From positions 248,001 through 312,000 of the forward strand of contig NZ_QQAY01000003.1 in NCBI RefSeq assembly GCF_003350505.1: a stretch of 64,000 bases of DNA, in the 5' to 3' direction. This document shows positions 25,579-34,636 of this stretch, in pieces. Under the pieces are notes generated by a model. The model made no database searches and was not told the origin of the DNA. It saw nothing but the letters and a program-made list of their open reading frames with translations. The position numbers and the translations under genes were made by a program. Source of the DNA: Falsibacillus pallidus. Lineage in GTDB: Bacteria; Bacillota; Bacilli; Bacillales; DSM-25281. Numbering within the stretch: the first letter of the stretch is position 1; each line of letters opens with the position of its first letter.

Positions 25579-27993
25579 TTATCCTCTTAGTTGTGCACCA
25601 GTCTTTTCATTTACTGCTGCAAGGACCTTATCGTGCGCCTTCACTACCTCATCGTCCGTCAACGTTTTCTCAGGATCAAAATATCTTAGGGAGAAAGCAA
25701 CTGATTTCTTCCCAGGCTCCATATGCTCGCCTTCATAAAGGTCAAAAATATGAACATCCTTAAGAAGTCTGCCGCCTGCTGACAGGATGACCTCTTTGAT
25801 CTCCCCAGCCCCGGTTGATTTGTCTACCACAAGGGCGATATCCCTTGTGATGGAAGGGAAGCGAGGGATAGCTTCGTATTGAAGAGGTGCAAGTTCAGCA
25901 TTGAATAATGGAGCAGCTTTCAATTCAAATACATATGTTTCTTTCAAATCCAAGTTTTTCTGAACATGCGGGTGAACCTGACCGACAAATCCGATCACTT
26001 CACCGTTAAAGAGTACTTCTGCTGTACGTCCTGGATGCATGCCTTCAATTGCTGCCGCCCGATAGGAAATAGATTCATTCACAGCCAATTTCTCAAATAG
26101 GCCTTCTAGAATCCCTTTTGCCACATAGAAGTCCACCGGCTTTTTCTCGCCCTGCCATTGATGCATATGCCATTGGCCTGTCAAGGCACCGGCAATATGC
26201 TCTTCTTCAGCTGGGAGTTCTCCATCCCCATTGCTTAAGAACGTTGCACCAAGCTCGAACAATGCAATCGAATCTGCCTGGCGTGCAAGGTTGTAGGAAA
26301 CCACTTCAAGCAATTGAGGAAGGATGCTGAGGCGAAGATAGCTTCTTTCTTCACTCATTGGCATGGAAAGCTTAACCGGAGTGCGGATATCCAATGCATA
26401 TTGAACTGCTTTTTCAGCACTTGTAAGGGAATAAGTCACTGCCTGATTAAGCCCTGCTCCTTCAAAAAACCTTCTCGTGATTCTTCTCTTGCTTTGGTAT
26501 GGAGTCAATCCGCCCGGCAGAGATGAACCAGTTGGCAGTGTTTTCGGAAGGTTGTCATAGCCGTATAAACGAGCCACTTCTTCCACTAAATCTTCCGGGA
26601 TTGTAATATCTCCCCGGCGTGTCGGGACCGTTACCGTAAAGATGTCTCCTTCAATAGATGCTTCAAATTGAAGACGCTTGAAGATTGAAAGCACTTCTTC
26701 TTTAGTAATGTCCGTCCCAAGGACACGGTTGATTTTCTCCAAAGAGATGGAAACGACTGCTTTGCCTGCTTCCATGTTATCGGAAGTCACTTCTCCTGCA
26801 AGCACTTCTCCGCCTGCATATTTCGCCATCAATTCAGCAGCTCTTTCAGCAGCTTTCATTACACGGTTGGGGTCGACCCCTTTTTCAAAGCGGGCACTTG
26901 CTTCACTTCTCAACCCATGCGCCTTAGATGCTTGGCGGACTGCCTGGCCGTCAAAATAAGCAGACTCTAAAAGAACTGTCGTCGTATCCTGCTGAACTTC
27001 GGAGTTTGCTCCACCCATTACGCCCGCTAAAGCCACAGGCTCTTTGCCATTCGTGATGACCAGCTGATCAGAAGATAATGTACGTTCTGCATCATCTAAA
27101 GTCACAATGACTTCATCCTGTTTTGCTTTCCTGACCAGGATTTCTTTTGAACCTAAGCGGTCGTAGTCAAACGCATGAAGAGGCTGGCCATATTCTAGAA
27201 GCACATAATTCGTGATATCCACCACATTGTTATGCGGACGGATGCCTGCAGACATTAAACGCGTCTGCATCCATAATGGAGAAGGACCAATTTTTACATT
27301 TTTGATGACTTTGGCAATATAAAGCGGGTTTTCTTCCTTCGCTTCCACATTTACCGAAATGTAGTCAGATGCCTTTTCAGCAGCTGCCTGATTTTCCACT
27401 TCAGGAAGCTTGACTTCTTTTCCTAAGATGGCTGCAACCTCATAAGCAACACCAAGCATGCTTAAGCAGTCTGAACGGTTAGGCGTCAATCCGAGCTCAA
27501 GTACTTCATCATCCAGGTTCAATAAGGAGAGTGCATCTTCTCCAGCTTCAGCTGAATTCGGGAATACGAAGATCCCTTCTGCATAGTCCTTCGGCACAAG
27601 CTTTCCTTCCACTCCTAATTCTTGAAGGGAGCAGATCATCCCGTAAGATTCTTCACCGCGCAGCTTTGCCTTTTTGATTTTAAAGTTTCCAGGCAGGACA
27701 GCGCCTACTTTTGCCACTGCCACTTTTTGTCCCTTTGCCACATTAGGAGCACCACAGATGATTTGTACGGGTTCTTCCTCTCCGACATCAACAAGGCACT
27801 TATTCAATTTATCTGCTTCTGGATGTGGTTCGCATTCAAGGACATGGCCGATGACAACACCTTTTACGCCTTCTGCAGCCATTTCCACGCCTTCAACCTC
27901 AATCCCGCTTCTTGTGATTTTATCTGCGAGCTGTTCAGCTGTCACTCCATTTAATTCTACGTATTCCTCTAACCATTTATAAGAAACAAACAT
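25579..27993 (-). CDS. pheT: Phenylalanyl-tRNA synthetase beta subunit
   Basis: An 804-residue subunit of the (alpha-beta)2 enzyme that charges tRNA-Phe. Domains in order: an N-terminal tRNA-binding EMAP-like fold (about residues 40-150; [20 protein letters not shown]), B3/B4 editing region, B5 (about 405-480), a catalytic-like core, and the C-terminal FDX anticodon-binding domain ([17 protein letters not shown], about 710-727). It follows pheS by 17 bp and is co-transcribed from the T-box leader. Confidence 0.97.
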   Translation of the reverse strand: MFVSYKWLEEYVELNGVTAEQLADKITRSGIEVEGVEMAAEGVKGVVIGHVLECEPHPEADKLNKCLVDVGEEEPVQIICGAPNVAKGQKVAVAKVGAVLPGNFKIKKAKLRGEESYGMICSLQELGVEGKLVPKDYAEGIFVFPNSAEAGEDALSLLNLDDEVLELGLTPNRSDCLSMLGVAYEVAAILGKEVKLPEVENQAAAEKASDYISVNVEAKEENPLYIAKVIKNVKIGPSPLWMQTRLMSAGIRPHNNVVDITNYVLLEYGQPLHAFDYDRLGSKEILVRKAKQDEVIVTLDDAERTLSSDQLVITNGKEPVALAGVMGGANSEVQQDTTTVLLESAYFDGQAVRQASKAHGLRSEASARFEKGVDPNRVMKAAERAAELMAKYAGGEVLAGEVTSDNMEAGKAVVSISLEKINRVLGTDITKEEVLSIFKRLQFEASIEGDIFTVTVPTRRGDITIPEDLVEEVARLYGYDNLPKTLPTGSSLPGGLTPYQSKRRITRRFFEGAGLNQAVTYSLTSAEKAVQYALDIRTPVKLSMPMSEERSYLRLSILPQLLEVVSYNLARQADSIALFELGATFLSNGDGELPAEEEHIAGALTGQWHMHQWQGEKKPVDFYVAKGILEGLFEKLAVNESISYRAAAIEGMHPGRTAEVLFNGEVIGFVGQVHPHVQKNLDLKETYVFELKAAPLFNAELAPLQYEAIPRFPSITRDIALVVDKSTGAGEIKEVILSAGGRLLKDVHIFDLYEGEHMEPGKKSVAFSLRYFDPEKTLTDDEVVKAHDKVLAAVNEKTGAQLRG

Positions 27994-28010
27994 TTTCTGC
28001 TCTCCTTCCC

Positions 28011-29051
28011 TTACGCCTCATATTTAGCAAACTGCTTCAAGAATCGAATATCGTTCGTATAGAAGTGGCGGATATCATCGACGCCATACTTCAGCATCGC
28101 AATTCGCTCCGGCCCCATTCCAAATGCAAAGCCGGTGTATTTCTTGGAATCGAATCCTGCCATTTCAAGGACGTTAGGATGAACCATCCCCGCTCCTAAA
28201 ATTTCAATCCAGCCAGTCCCTTTGCATACACTGCAGCCTTTTCCACCGCAGATTTTGCAGGAGATGTCCATTTCAACAGATGGCTCCGTGAAGGGGAAGA
28301 AGCTTGGACGCAATCTGATTTCCCGATCGCTGCCGAACATTTTCTTCGCAAACACTTCCAAAGTACCCTTCAAATCTGCCATTGTAATTTTTTCATCAAT
28401 GACAAGCCCTTCGATTTGCATAAATTGGTGGGAGTGGGTTGCATCATCATTATCTCTTCTGTAAACTTTGCCGGGGCAAATGATTTTGACTGGACCTTTC
28501 CCCTGATGCTTCTCCATCGTTCTCGCTTGAACGGGGGAAGTATGTGTGCGAAGGAGAGTATCTTCCGTGATATAGAAGGAATCCTGCATGTCACGCGCCG
28601 GATGTCCTTTTGGCAGATTCAGCGCTTCAAAATTGTAGTAGTCCTGTTCTACTTCAGGACCTTCTGCAACCTGATATCCCATTCCAATGAAAAGATCTTC
28701 GATTTCTTCAACGATTCGTGTCAAAGGATGATGGTTGCCTTGTTTGACAGGTCTGCCCGGCAGGGTTACATCGATTGTTTCTGATTCCAGCTGTTTCAAG
28801 ACAGCTTCCTGCTCAAGCCTGTTTAATTTTTCATCCAGTTTTTCCTGGATTGCGCTTCTGACATCATTGGCGAGCGCCCCCATTTTCGGACGTTCCTCAG
28901 CAGACAGCTTCCCCATTCCGCGAAGCACTTCTGTGATTGGTCCTTTCTTGCCAAGATAAGCGACTCTTATGTCATTAAGGGATTTTAAATCCTCAGCATT
29001 CTCAATTTGGCTGATTGCCTCATTTTGAAGCTCCAACAATTTTTGCTCCAT
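28011..29051 (-). CDS. pheS: Phenylalanyl-tRNA synthetase alpha subunit
   Basis: A 346-residue catalytic subunit. It has an N-terminal coiled-coil, then class II core motifs: [57 protein letters not shown], and motif 3 [14 protein letters not shown] (about residues 313-326). AAGGAGGAAG precedes the ATG. Expression is controlled by a phenylalanine T-box. Confidence 0.98.
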   Translation of the reverse strand: MEQKLLELQNEAISQIENAEDLKSLNDIRVAYLGKKGPITEVLRGMGKLSAEERPKMGALANDVRSAIQEKLDEKLNRLEQEAVLKQLESETIDVTLPGRPVKQGNHHPLTRIVEEIEDLFIGMGYQVAEGPEVEQDYYNFEALNLPKGHPARDMQDSFYITEDTLLRTHTSPVQARTMEKHQGKGPVKIICPGKVYRRDNDDATHSHQFMQIEGLVIDEKITMADLKGTLEVFAKKMFGSDREIRLRPSFFPFTEPSVEMDISCKICGGKGCSVCKGTGWIEILGAGMVHPNVLEMAGFDSKKYTGFAFGMGPERIAMLKYGVDDIRHFYTNDIRFLKQFAKYEA

Positions 29052-29082
29052 CTTACTTCCTCCTTAAGATAAAAATGAAAAT

Positions 29083-29114
29083 AAAAAAACCCCGCCCCTA
29101 AAAAAGGGACGAGG
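29083..29114 (-). terminator. T-box terminator of pheST
   Basis: CCTCGTCCC/AGGGGCGGGG stem followed by TTTTTTT. The T-box sequence can form the competing antiterminator. Confidence 0.9.
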
Positions 29115-29350
29115 ATATGTATCGCGGTACCACCCTTGTTAGCAGAGAAAAACAAAAAACCTGCTATCTTCATTGAAATAACGGTCTAGGCCGCAGCACC
29201 TTTACACTTTAAAGCGGTCCCGGTGCTGACTCGGGAGGTGAACTTCGCCTGGGCTCGCCATGGAATCACTCTCAGTCTCGGCAATTCCTTCCTGAATGGC
29301 AGTTTTCCAGCTACTTTTCTCCGTCATCGTTCTAATTATTATGCAATTAT
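29115..29350 (-). ncRNA. T-box leader, tRNA-Phe-specific
   Basis: The transcript carries the T-box core GGTGGTACCGCG (29123-29134). The specifier region is GAAGTTCACC, giving UUC (complement of 29240-29242), the codon for phenylalanine. Uncharged tRNA-Phe should prevent termination and turn on pheST. Confidence 0.93.
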
Positions 29351-29356
29351 TTTTTT

Positions 29357-29385
29357 ATTATATTACTTTCAATGCGCCATTTCAA
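29357..29385 (-). promoter_or_regulatory. Sigma-A promoter of pheST
   Basis: TTGAAA (29380-29385), 17 bp, TATAAT (29357-29362), with the T-box leader starting just after it. Confidence 0.8.
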
Positions 29386-29405
29386 ACCTTTTTCCAAAAA
29401 GGGGC

Positions 29406-30161
29406 TCATCCTCTTAAATAATACATCAAGATGCCTGCAGCAACAGCTACATTCAAGGACTCGCTTTGACCGTGTATTGGGATATAAAGATTCTTATCCG
29501 TCTTCTCTAAAAGGTCCTTCGAAACCCCGCTTCCTTCATTCCCGACGATCAAGGCAAAGGTGCCGTTTGCCGGTGTTTGGCTGAATGGCTCCCCATTTTC
29601 AAGTGATGTACCGTAAACCGGCAGTCCATGACCTGAAAAATCCTCAATCCATTCCGCAATGCTTCCCCTTACTACGTTTAAATGAAAGTGGCTTCCTTGG
29701 GCTGAACGCAGAACTTTAGGATTATATAAATCAGCACTTCCTTCACCAAGGATGACCAAATCGAGTCCTGCCGCATCTGCAGTCCGAATCATGGTCCCAA
29801 GATTGCCCGGATCCTGCACCGAATCAATCATCAATACTTTTTTCACAGAAGATGCATCCACATTGGTTTTTGGTTCAAGGCATACAGCGAAGATCCCTTG
29901 CGGAGACTCTGTATCTGAAATCGCTTTGGCAGCATCTTCTGATAAATAGGTGATGGAGATTTCGTTAAGATCCCACGCATTCGGGATATCAATGTCTTGG
30001 AGTGCCATCAACTCCACTACAGTCCCCTGGTGTTTGAGCGCTTCTTCAACCAAGTGAAATCCCTCAATCAGGTACTGGCCCGTTTTTGAGCGTTCTTTTT
30101 TGGTCAATAGCTTTTTCCATTGTTTGACCTGTGGGTTTTTGGATGATTGTATAAAATTCAA
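29406..30161 (-). CDS. ysgA: TrmH/SpoU-family RNA methyltransferase (YsgA)
   Basis: A 251-residue SAM-dependent RNA 2'-O-ribose methyltransferase of the trefoil-knot class. The N-terminal substrate-binding domain ends near residue 95. SPOUT motifs follow: motif 1 SVQDPGNLGTMIRTADAAGL (about 115-134), motif 2 ALIVGNEGSGVS (about 204-215) and motif 3 IPIHGQSESLNVAVAAGI (about 226-243). The target is probably rRNA but is not determined by sequence. The start chosen is TTG 30161, 8 bases after AGAGGTG, rather than GTG 30179. Confidence 0.9.
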   Translation of the reverse strand: MNFIQSSKNPQVKQWKKLLTKKERSKTGQYLIEGFHLVEEALKHQGTVVELMALQDIDIPNAWDLNEISITYLSEDAAKAISDTESPQGIFAVCLEPKTNVDASSVKKVLMIDSVQDPGNLGTMIRTADAAGLDLVILGEGSADLYNPKVLRSAQGSHFHLNVVRGSIAEWIEDFSGHGLPVYGTSLENGEPFSQTPANGTFALIVGNEGSGVSKDLLEKTDKNLYIPIHGQSESLNVAVAAGILMYYLRG

Positions 30162-30329
30162 GTGTGTCGCACCTCTCACAATTCTCTTATTACCGATAGT
30201 CCATTATACCGTATGTTCCATACATAATAAAACCAATTCGAGAAATGCTAAATATAGGAGCGTTCACTGGCACATGGATTCATTAAGGGTGAACGGTTCA
30301 TTTATACAAAATAGCGAGGTGCATTGTTC

Positions 30330-30536
30330 ATGGGCTTAAATTTGCGGAACGCCATCATCCACAACGTTTCTGGCAATAATCAGGATCAGCTAAAAGATAC
30401 TATCGTTGATGCCATCCAAAGCGGCGAAGAAAAAATGCTTCCCGGCCTTGGCGTACTTTTCGAAGTTTTCTGGCAGCATGCAGATGAAAACGAAAAAGCC
30501 ATGATTCTGGAAACATTGGAAGAAAGCCTCAAATAA
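30330..30536 (+). CDS. sspI: Small acid-soluble spore protein SspI
   Basis: A 68-residue minor SASP of the spore core. It carries the strongly conserved block [20 protein letters not shown] and [13 protein letters not shown] characteristic of SspI, which is unrelated to the DNA-binding alpha/beta SASPs. The start is ATG 30330, 8 bases after GAGGTG; the ATG two codons earlier is less well placed. In B. subtilis it is made in the forespore under sigma-G; I could not find a convincing sigma-G promoter here. Confidence 0.95.
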   Translation: MGLNLRNAIIHNVSGNNQDQLKDTIVDAIQSGEEKMLPGLGVLFEVFWQHADENEKAMILETLEESLK

Positions 30537-30557
30537 TCCGGCAAATTAAACTTAACG

Positions 30558-30591
30558 AAAAAGGAAAGCCCGAAACGCGGCTTTCCTTTTT
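30558..30591. terminator. Bidirectional terminator sspI/M42 peptidase gene
   Basis: AAAAAGGAAAGCC/CGGCTTTCCTTTTT palindrome between convergent genes. Confidence 0.9.
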
Positions 30592-30604
30592 CACTTTGAT
30601 GATT

Positions 30605-31690
30605 CTATTCAAATTTAATGTTATGAACCGTATCTTTATCAAGCTTTTTGATGACTTCTGTGATGAGTTTGACTGCATTTTCATAGTCATCTCTGTGAAG
30701 CATCGCTGCATGAGAATGGATGTATCTTGTGGCAATCGTAATGGCAAGGGATGGAACACCGTTTACCGTTACATGGATGGAGCCTGCATCTGTTCCACCG
30801 CCTGGGATAGCGTCGTACTGATACGGGATGCTATGCTCATCTGCCACATTTACTACGAAATCCCGAAGTCCTTTGTGGGATACCATGGAAGCATCATATA
30901 GGATAATCTGAGGCCCTTTACCCATTTTGCTCATGGCTTCTTTTTCAGAAATTCCTGGTGTATCACCAGCGATGCCCACATCTACAGCAAAGGCGATATC
31001 CGGCTTGATGACAGCAGCAGCTGTCTTAGCACCGCGAAGACCAACCTCTTCCTGTACGCTTCCAACTCCATAGACTACGTTTGCATGGTCGGCATCTTTA
31101 AGATTTTTCAACACATCGATGGCGATGGCACAGCCGATGCGATTATCCCATGCTTTAGCGAGAAGCATCTTTTCATTATTCATGACAGTGAATTCAAAAT
31201 ATGGTACGACCATGTCGCCAGGGCGTACACCCCACTCCGCTGCTTCTTCCTTGCTCTGTGCGCCGATATCGATGAACATGTCCTTGATTTCAACTGGTTT
31301 CCTTCTTGCTTCTGCCGGAAGGATATGAGGAGGTTTGGAACCGATGACGCCGGTTACATCTCCTTTATTCGTCACGATCGTCACACGTTGTGCAAGCATG
31401 ACTTGAGACCACCATCCACCTACAGGCTGAAAGCGAAGGAATCCTTTATCATCGATTTGCGTCACCATGAATCCGACTTCGTCAAGATGGCCGGAAACCA
31501 TGATTTTAGGGCCGTTTTCATCCCCTGACTTTTTAGCAATCAAACTTCCCAATCCATCTGTAAGAATTTCATCTGCAAATGGCTCTATGTATTTTTTCAT
31601 CACTTCCCTGGGTTCTCTCTCATTTCCAGGTATGCCTTTTGCATCTGTTAAATCTTTCAGCATTTCCAATGTTGCATCTAATTTTGTCAT
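30605..31690 (-). CDS. ysdC: M42-family metallo-aminopeptidase (YsdC)
   Basis: A 361-residue cytoplasmic tetrahedral-type aminopeptidase, often misnamed endoglucanase. Di-zinc ligands are in [12 protein letters not shown] (His/Asp, about residues 66-77), [13 protein letters not shown] (about 179-191), [13 protein letters not shown] (catalytic Glu), [12 protein letters not shown], and [13 protein letters not shown] near the C-terminus. The preferred peptide substrate is not known. A TATAAT-like -10 lies just upstream. It is monocistronic by its flanking terminator and gap. Confidence 0.93.
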   Translation of the reverse strand: MTKLDATLEMLKDLTDAKGIPGNEREPREVMKKYIEPFADEILTDGLGSLIAKKSGDENGPKIMVSGHLDEVGFMVTQIDDKGFLRFQPVGGWWSQVMLAQRVTIVTNKGDVTGVIGSKPPHILPAEARRKPVEIKDMFIDIGAQSKEEAAEWGVRPGDMVVPYFEFTVMNNEKMLLAKAWDNRIGCAIAIDVLKNLKDADHANVVYGVGSVQEEVGLRGAKTAAAVIKPDIAFAVDVGIAGDTPGISEKEAMSKMGKGPQIILYDASMVSHKGLRDFVVNVADEHSIPYQYDAIPGGGTDAGSIHVTVNGVPSLAITIATRYIHSHAAMLHRDDYENAVKLITEVIKKLDKDTVHNIKFE

Positions 31691-31767
31691 TCTTGTCCCC
31701 CCATTTTTATATCTGAATATAGTGTCATTATACTAAAACACTTTAAAAAGTACAAAAATTCAGCCAT

Positions 31768-32262
31768 TTAATATCCTTCATGCTGGCGCCTGAAATTAAT
31801 TTCATTTTTCTTCTTATAGGCTGCCTCCACTTCCAGAGGAGTGAAGCCCAGTGTATTTCCCAATGAAAAATATGCCTGGAGAAGGGTATCGTAATGAGCA
31901 AGATCTCTATTCTTGCCAAATTCATTTACAGAGTTGTAAATAAAAAGAAAAGCCTTAACAGGATCATCACCCTGTGTGTCTGAAACTTCAATGGAAAACT
32001 TTTTAGTATCAAAGCTTTTAATAATGCCAAGCGACAGTATAAAGTGTACTCCGTCTACAAACTCTTCGAGGATGGTGTCTTTTGATGAAGCCGGCTTCGA
32101 ACTCCAAAACTTAAAGCATCTCGTTTCATTTGCAAGCTCGCCAATCTCCACTAATAGGGCCAGCAGCTTTTGCTGAAAGAGGTCTGCACCTTCAATCCCT
32201 CTTTCTTTTTCAATAAAACCATCCAACTCTTTTTGCATTTTGAATAAGGATTGAATATCCAT
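31768..32262 (-). CDS. Dimeric all-alpha dUTPase-like NTP pyrophosphatase
   Basis: A 164-residue helical protein of the dUTPase_2/MazG-like superfamily, expected to hydrolyse dUTP (or a related nucleotide) to the monophosphate and keep uracil out of DNA. The metal-binding pattern is EIGELANE followed by EEFVDGVHF (an ExxE...ExxD arrangement, about residues 42-49 and 72-80). The start is ATG 32262 after AAAGGAAGTG; the TTG six codons earlier is within this site. B. subtilis has no such gene between ysdC and ysdB, so it is an insertion relative to that order. It is divergent from ysdB. Confidence 0.85.
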   Translation of the reverse strand: MDIQSLFKMQKELDGFIEKERGIEGADLFQQKLLALLVEIGELANETRCFKFWSSKPASSKDTILEEFVDGVHFILSLGIIKSFDTKKFSIEVSDTQGDDPVKAFLFIYNSVNEFGKNRDLAHYDTLLQAYFSLGNTLGFTPLEVEAAYKKKNEINFRRQHEGY

Positions 32263-32297
32263 AGCAGCACTTCCTTTCAAAAATCCTGAAAAAAACG

Positions 32298-32323
32298 TGA
32301 AACTTTTTTCTTTCTTAATCGTA
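32298..32323 (+). promoter_or_regulatory. Sigma-W promoter of ysdB
   Basis: TGAAAC, exactly 16 bases, CGTA: a perfect match to the sigma-W consensus, 38 bp upstream of ysdB. In B. subtilis ysdB belongs to the sigma-W envelope-stress regulon. Confidence 0.85.
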
Positions 32324-32360
32324 AATGATGCATGATCATTGGTAAAGGAGGCCTCAACTG

Positions 32361-32750
32361 ATGTTATGGCTTTTTCGCTTCATCATTATTGCTCTTATTC
32401 TTTATTTATTGTACAAAGCTTTTAAATTTATCACAGATCCGAAAAGGAAGCTGGAGCTTGCCCATGAAAAGAAAGAATACTTTTTTTACGACCAATTGGG
32501 AAATGTAAGGAAAAATTTCCTCCTTACCTATAAAGGGGTTTTGTTCGAGGGTGAAAAATATTTAGGCACGACAGAAGATGCCTTTGATGTAGTATCCATA
32601 TTTGTTTGGCCGCGAAACCCAGATCAGCTTGCCGGGTTGAAAAGCGAAGACTTTTTATTCCTGGAAAGCGAGATCTCCGGGGCGTACCCACACGCCAAAA
32701 TCGACTGGAAAAGCCCCATAAAAGAATTCATGGAAAAGCACCGGTCATAG
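32361..32750 (+). CDS. ysdB: Sigma-W-regulated membrane-anchored protein YsdB
   Basis: A 129-residue protein with one N-terminal transmembrane helix (about residues 2-20) and a soluble domain (KEYFFYDQLGNVRKNFLLTY...GEKYLGTTEDAFDVVSIFVW). The domain is conserved in Bacillus YsdB, and its function is unknown beyond envelope-stress induction in B. subtilis. AAAGGAGG precedes the ATG. A perfect sigma-W promoter lies upstream. A long hairpin terminator follows. Confidence 0.88.
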   Translation: MLWLFRFIIIALILYLLYKAFKFITDPKRKLELAHEKKEYFFYDQLGNVRKNFLLTYKGVLFEGEKYLGTTEDAFDVVSIFVWPRNPDQLAGLKSEDFLFLESEISGAYPHAKIDWKSPIKEFMEKHRS

Positions 32751-32756
32751 GGATAA

Positions 32757-32797
32757 AGGAAGGATTTCAATTCATTGTTGATTGAAATCCTTTTTTG
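32757..32797. terminator. Terminator ysdB/ysdA
   Basis: GGATTTCAAT/ATTGAAATCC stem followed by TTTTTTG on the plus strand and A-rich sequence on the other side, lying between convergent genes. Confidence 0.88.
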
Positions 32798-32804
32798 AAT
32801 AGAA

Positions 32805-33083
32805 TCAATAAAGCCAAATCCAAAGCCCCCATATATATAACGCCGCTTCAATAATTGCAAGCAAAGGAAATCCCCATTTAAATTGAGTATGCTTCGTTTT
32901 ATGCCTGAACATGTTCATTCCCGCCGTCGTTCCGATTGCACCTCCCAAGAATGCTGCCTTCCATAGACTGCTCTCCTTTATCCGGTACTTCCCTTTTTTC
33001 GCCCTTTCCTTATCCACTTTCATAATAATCAAGCCAAACAGATTGATAAAAATGAGATAACAAATAATCACGATCGCCAACAT
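32805..33083 (-). CDS. ysdA: DUF1294 membrane protein (YsdA)
   Basis: A 92-residue membrane protein with the DUF1294 pattern: an N-terminal helix (residues 2-20), the motif KVDKERAKKGKYRIKE, a central GGAIGTTAGMNMFRHKTKH block (conserved FRHKT), and a C-terminal helix. The function is unknown. GGGGAG precedes the ATG. It lies after the infC-rpmI-rplT operon, as in B. subtilis. Confidence 0.85.
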   Translation of the reverse strand: MLAIVIICYLIFINLFGLIIMKVDKERAKKGKYRIKESSLWKAAFLGGAIGTTAGMNMFRHKTKHTQFKWGFPLLAIIEAALYIWGLWIWLY

Positions 33084-33116
33084 AAATTCTCCCCGATTCC
33101 ATTCTTTAATTCATGA

Positions 33117-33154
33117 TATAGAAAAAGCCATTCCCTTATTGAAAGAGAATGGCT
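33117..33154 (-). terminator. Terminator of infC-rpmI-rplT
   Basis: AGCCATTC/GAATGGCT stem then TTTTTC on the minus strand, after rplT. Confidence 0.85.
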
Positions 33155-33164
33155 GAAGCTTCAA

Positions 33165-33524
33165 TTACTTCTCAAGTTTAGCTTTTGCTTGGCTAGCAAG
33201 TTCTGCGAATGCGTTAGCATCAACAACTGCCAAGTCAGCAAGCATCTTGCGGTTCACTTCTATGCCAGCAAGCTTCAAACCATGCATTAAACGGCTGTAA
33301 GAAAGACCGTTGATGCGTGCAGCTGCATTGATACGAGTGATCCAAAGTTTACGGAAGTCGCGTTTTTTCTGGCGACGATCGCGGAAAGCATAGTTTCCGG
33401 ATTTCATAACTTGTTGGTTAGCAACTTTGTATAATGTATGTTTGGAACCAAAATAACCTTTGGCTAATTTAAGAACTTTTTTACGACGTCTGCGAGTAAC
33501 TGTACCGCCTTTTACACGTGGCAT
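33165..33524 (-). CDS. rplT: Ribosomal protein L20
   Basis: A 119-residue 50S protein. The basic extended N-terminus ([20 protein letters not shown]) and the block [20 protein letters not shown] are typical. L20 binds 23S rRNA early in assembly and, in B. subtilis, represses its own operon by binding the infC leader. It lies 28 bp after rpmI. Confidence 0.98.
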   Translation of the reverse strand: MPRVKGGTVTRRRRKKVLKLAKGYFGSKHTLYKVANQQVMKSGNYAFRDRRQKKRDFRKLWITRINAAARINGLSYSRLMHGLKLAGIEVNRKMLADLAVVDANAFAELASQAKAKLEK

Positions 33525-33552
33525 ATCTTTTCCCTCCTAATGTTTAAAGAAA

Positions 33553-33753
33553 TTACTTGATCATGTCTAACATATGACGAATACGTTTGAAATCACCTTT
33601 AGAAACAACGGCAGCTTTACGAAGCTTACGTTTTTGTTTCGTAGATTTATTAGCGAATAAGTGGCTTGTATAAGCGTGGGAACGTTTTAATTTACCAGAC
33701 CCAGTCTTTTTAAAACGCTTTGCTGTGCCACGGTGAGTTTTCATTTTTGGCAT
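33553..33753 (-). CDS. rpmI: Ribosomal protein L35
   Basis: A 66-residue basic 50S protein with the family start [18 protein letters not shown] and the [15 protein letters not shown] block. It is the middle gene of infC-rpmI-rplT, with AGGAGGAAT before the ATG. Confidence 0.98.
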   Translation of the reverse strand: MPKMKTHRGTAKRFKKTGSGKLKRSHAYTSHLFANKSTKQKRKLRKAAVVSKGDFKRIRHMLDMIK

Positions 33754-33774
33754 GGTGTATTCCTCCTCAATCCA

Positions 33775-34290
33775 TTACTTTTCGTTTTTAGGTGCTAATA
33801 CCAAGAACATGCTGCGTCCGTCCATTTTCGGCTTCGATTCAACTGTAGAAACGTCATCACATGCTGCAGAAAAACGATCCAATACGCGTTGGCCGATTTC
33901 TTTATGTGTGATCGCACGTCCTTTGAAACGAATGGACGCTTTTACTTTGTCCCCTTTTTCAAGGAACTTGCGCGCATTGCGAAGCTTCGTATTAAAGTCA
34001 TGTTCTTCAATAGTTGGGCTCAAACGCACTTCTTTAAGGTTGATGATTTTTTGGTTTTTACGAGCTTCTTTATCTTTCTTTTGCTGCTCAAAGCGATATT
34101 TACCATAGTCCATAATACGGGCTACTGGTGGTTTAGCATTTGGAGCAACCAATACAACGTCTAAGTTAACGCGTGCTGCAATTTCAAGTGCTTCATTCTT
34201 TGATTTAATACCTAATTGCTCGCCGTTTTGGTCAATGAGACGAAGTTCACGGGCACGGATGCCTTCGTTTACCATCATGTCTTTGCTAAT
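33775..34290 (-). CDS. infC: Translation initiation factor IF-3
   Basis: A 171-residue IF-3 with the N-terminal domain ([20 protein letters not shown]) and C-terminal domain ([39 protein letters not shown]). It keeps 30S subunits free and checks start codons. I place the start at ATT 34290 (product [10 protein letters not shown]), nine bases after GGAGG. The first downstream ATG would remove the SKD residues, and no standard start lies at the right distance. AUU starts are the rule for infC in many bacteria and allow IF-3 to repress itself. The operon is infC-rpmI-rplT. Confidence 0.95.
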   Translation of the reverse strand: MSKDMMVNEGIRARELRLIDQNGEQLGIKSKNEALEIAARVNLDVVLVAPNAKPPVARIMDYGKYRFEQQKKDKEARKNQKIINLKEVRLSPTIEEHDFNTKLRNARKFLEKGDKVKASIRFKGRAITHKEIGQRVLDRFSAACDDVSTVESKPKMDGRSMFLVLAPKNEK

Positions 34291-34377
34291 AATTAGCCAC
34301 CTCCAAGGTTTATTACCGAATACGTGGTTTGGGTCAAGATTGTCTTGACACATTTATTGAACAGGTATTTTAAACAT

Positions 34378-34410
34378 AAAAAAAGTGCGGGTTAGTAGAA
34401 GAACCCGCAC
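34378..34410 (-). terminator. Terminator in the infC leader
   Basis: GTGCGGGTT/AACCCGCAC stem and TTTTTTT on the minus strand. It is the attenuator of the L20 leader. Confidence 0.9.
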
Positions 34411-34528
34411 CATGTCATTACGAATAGCGTAAGAATTACATTGAGTCGACCTGCCAACTGCATATGTGCGTCAATCAGGCGAGAAGCGGGTGCTTCTTCT
34501 TTTACCACAAACTAGTATTCAATTTACC
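34411..34528 (-). ncRNA. L20 autoregulatory leader of infC-rpmI-rplT
   Basis: The leader between the promoter and the terminator carries the motifs of the Bacillus L20 leader: CACCCGCTTCTCGCC near its 5' half, then GACGCACATATG and GGCAGGTCGACTCAATG. The CACCCGC strand can also pair with GTGCGGGT of the terminator. Known biology: L20 binds this RNA and promotes termination. Confidence 0.85.
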
Positions 34529-34534
34529 TTAGTT

Positions 34535-34563
34535 ACTATATCATATGCATATTTCTATGTCAA
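34535..34563 (-). promoter_or_regulatory. Sigma-A promoter of infC operon
   Basis: TTGACA (34558-34563), 17 bp, TATAGT (34535-34540), a near-consensus promoter for the leader. Confidence 0.85.
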
Positions 34564-34636
34564 ATGATCGCTTCATTTCACAACGTTACTAATATTATCA
34601 GACAAGTGTGTCCTGCGCAATAGTTTTTTTTGAAAA

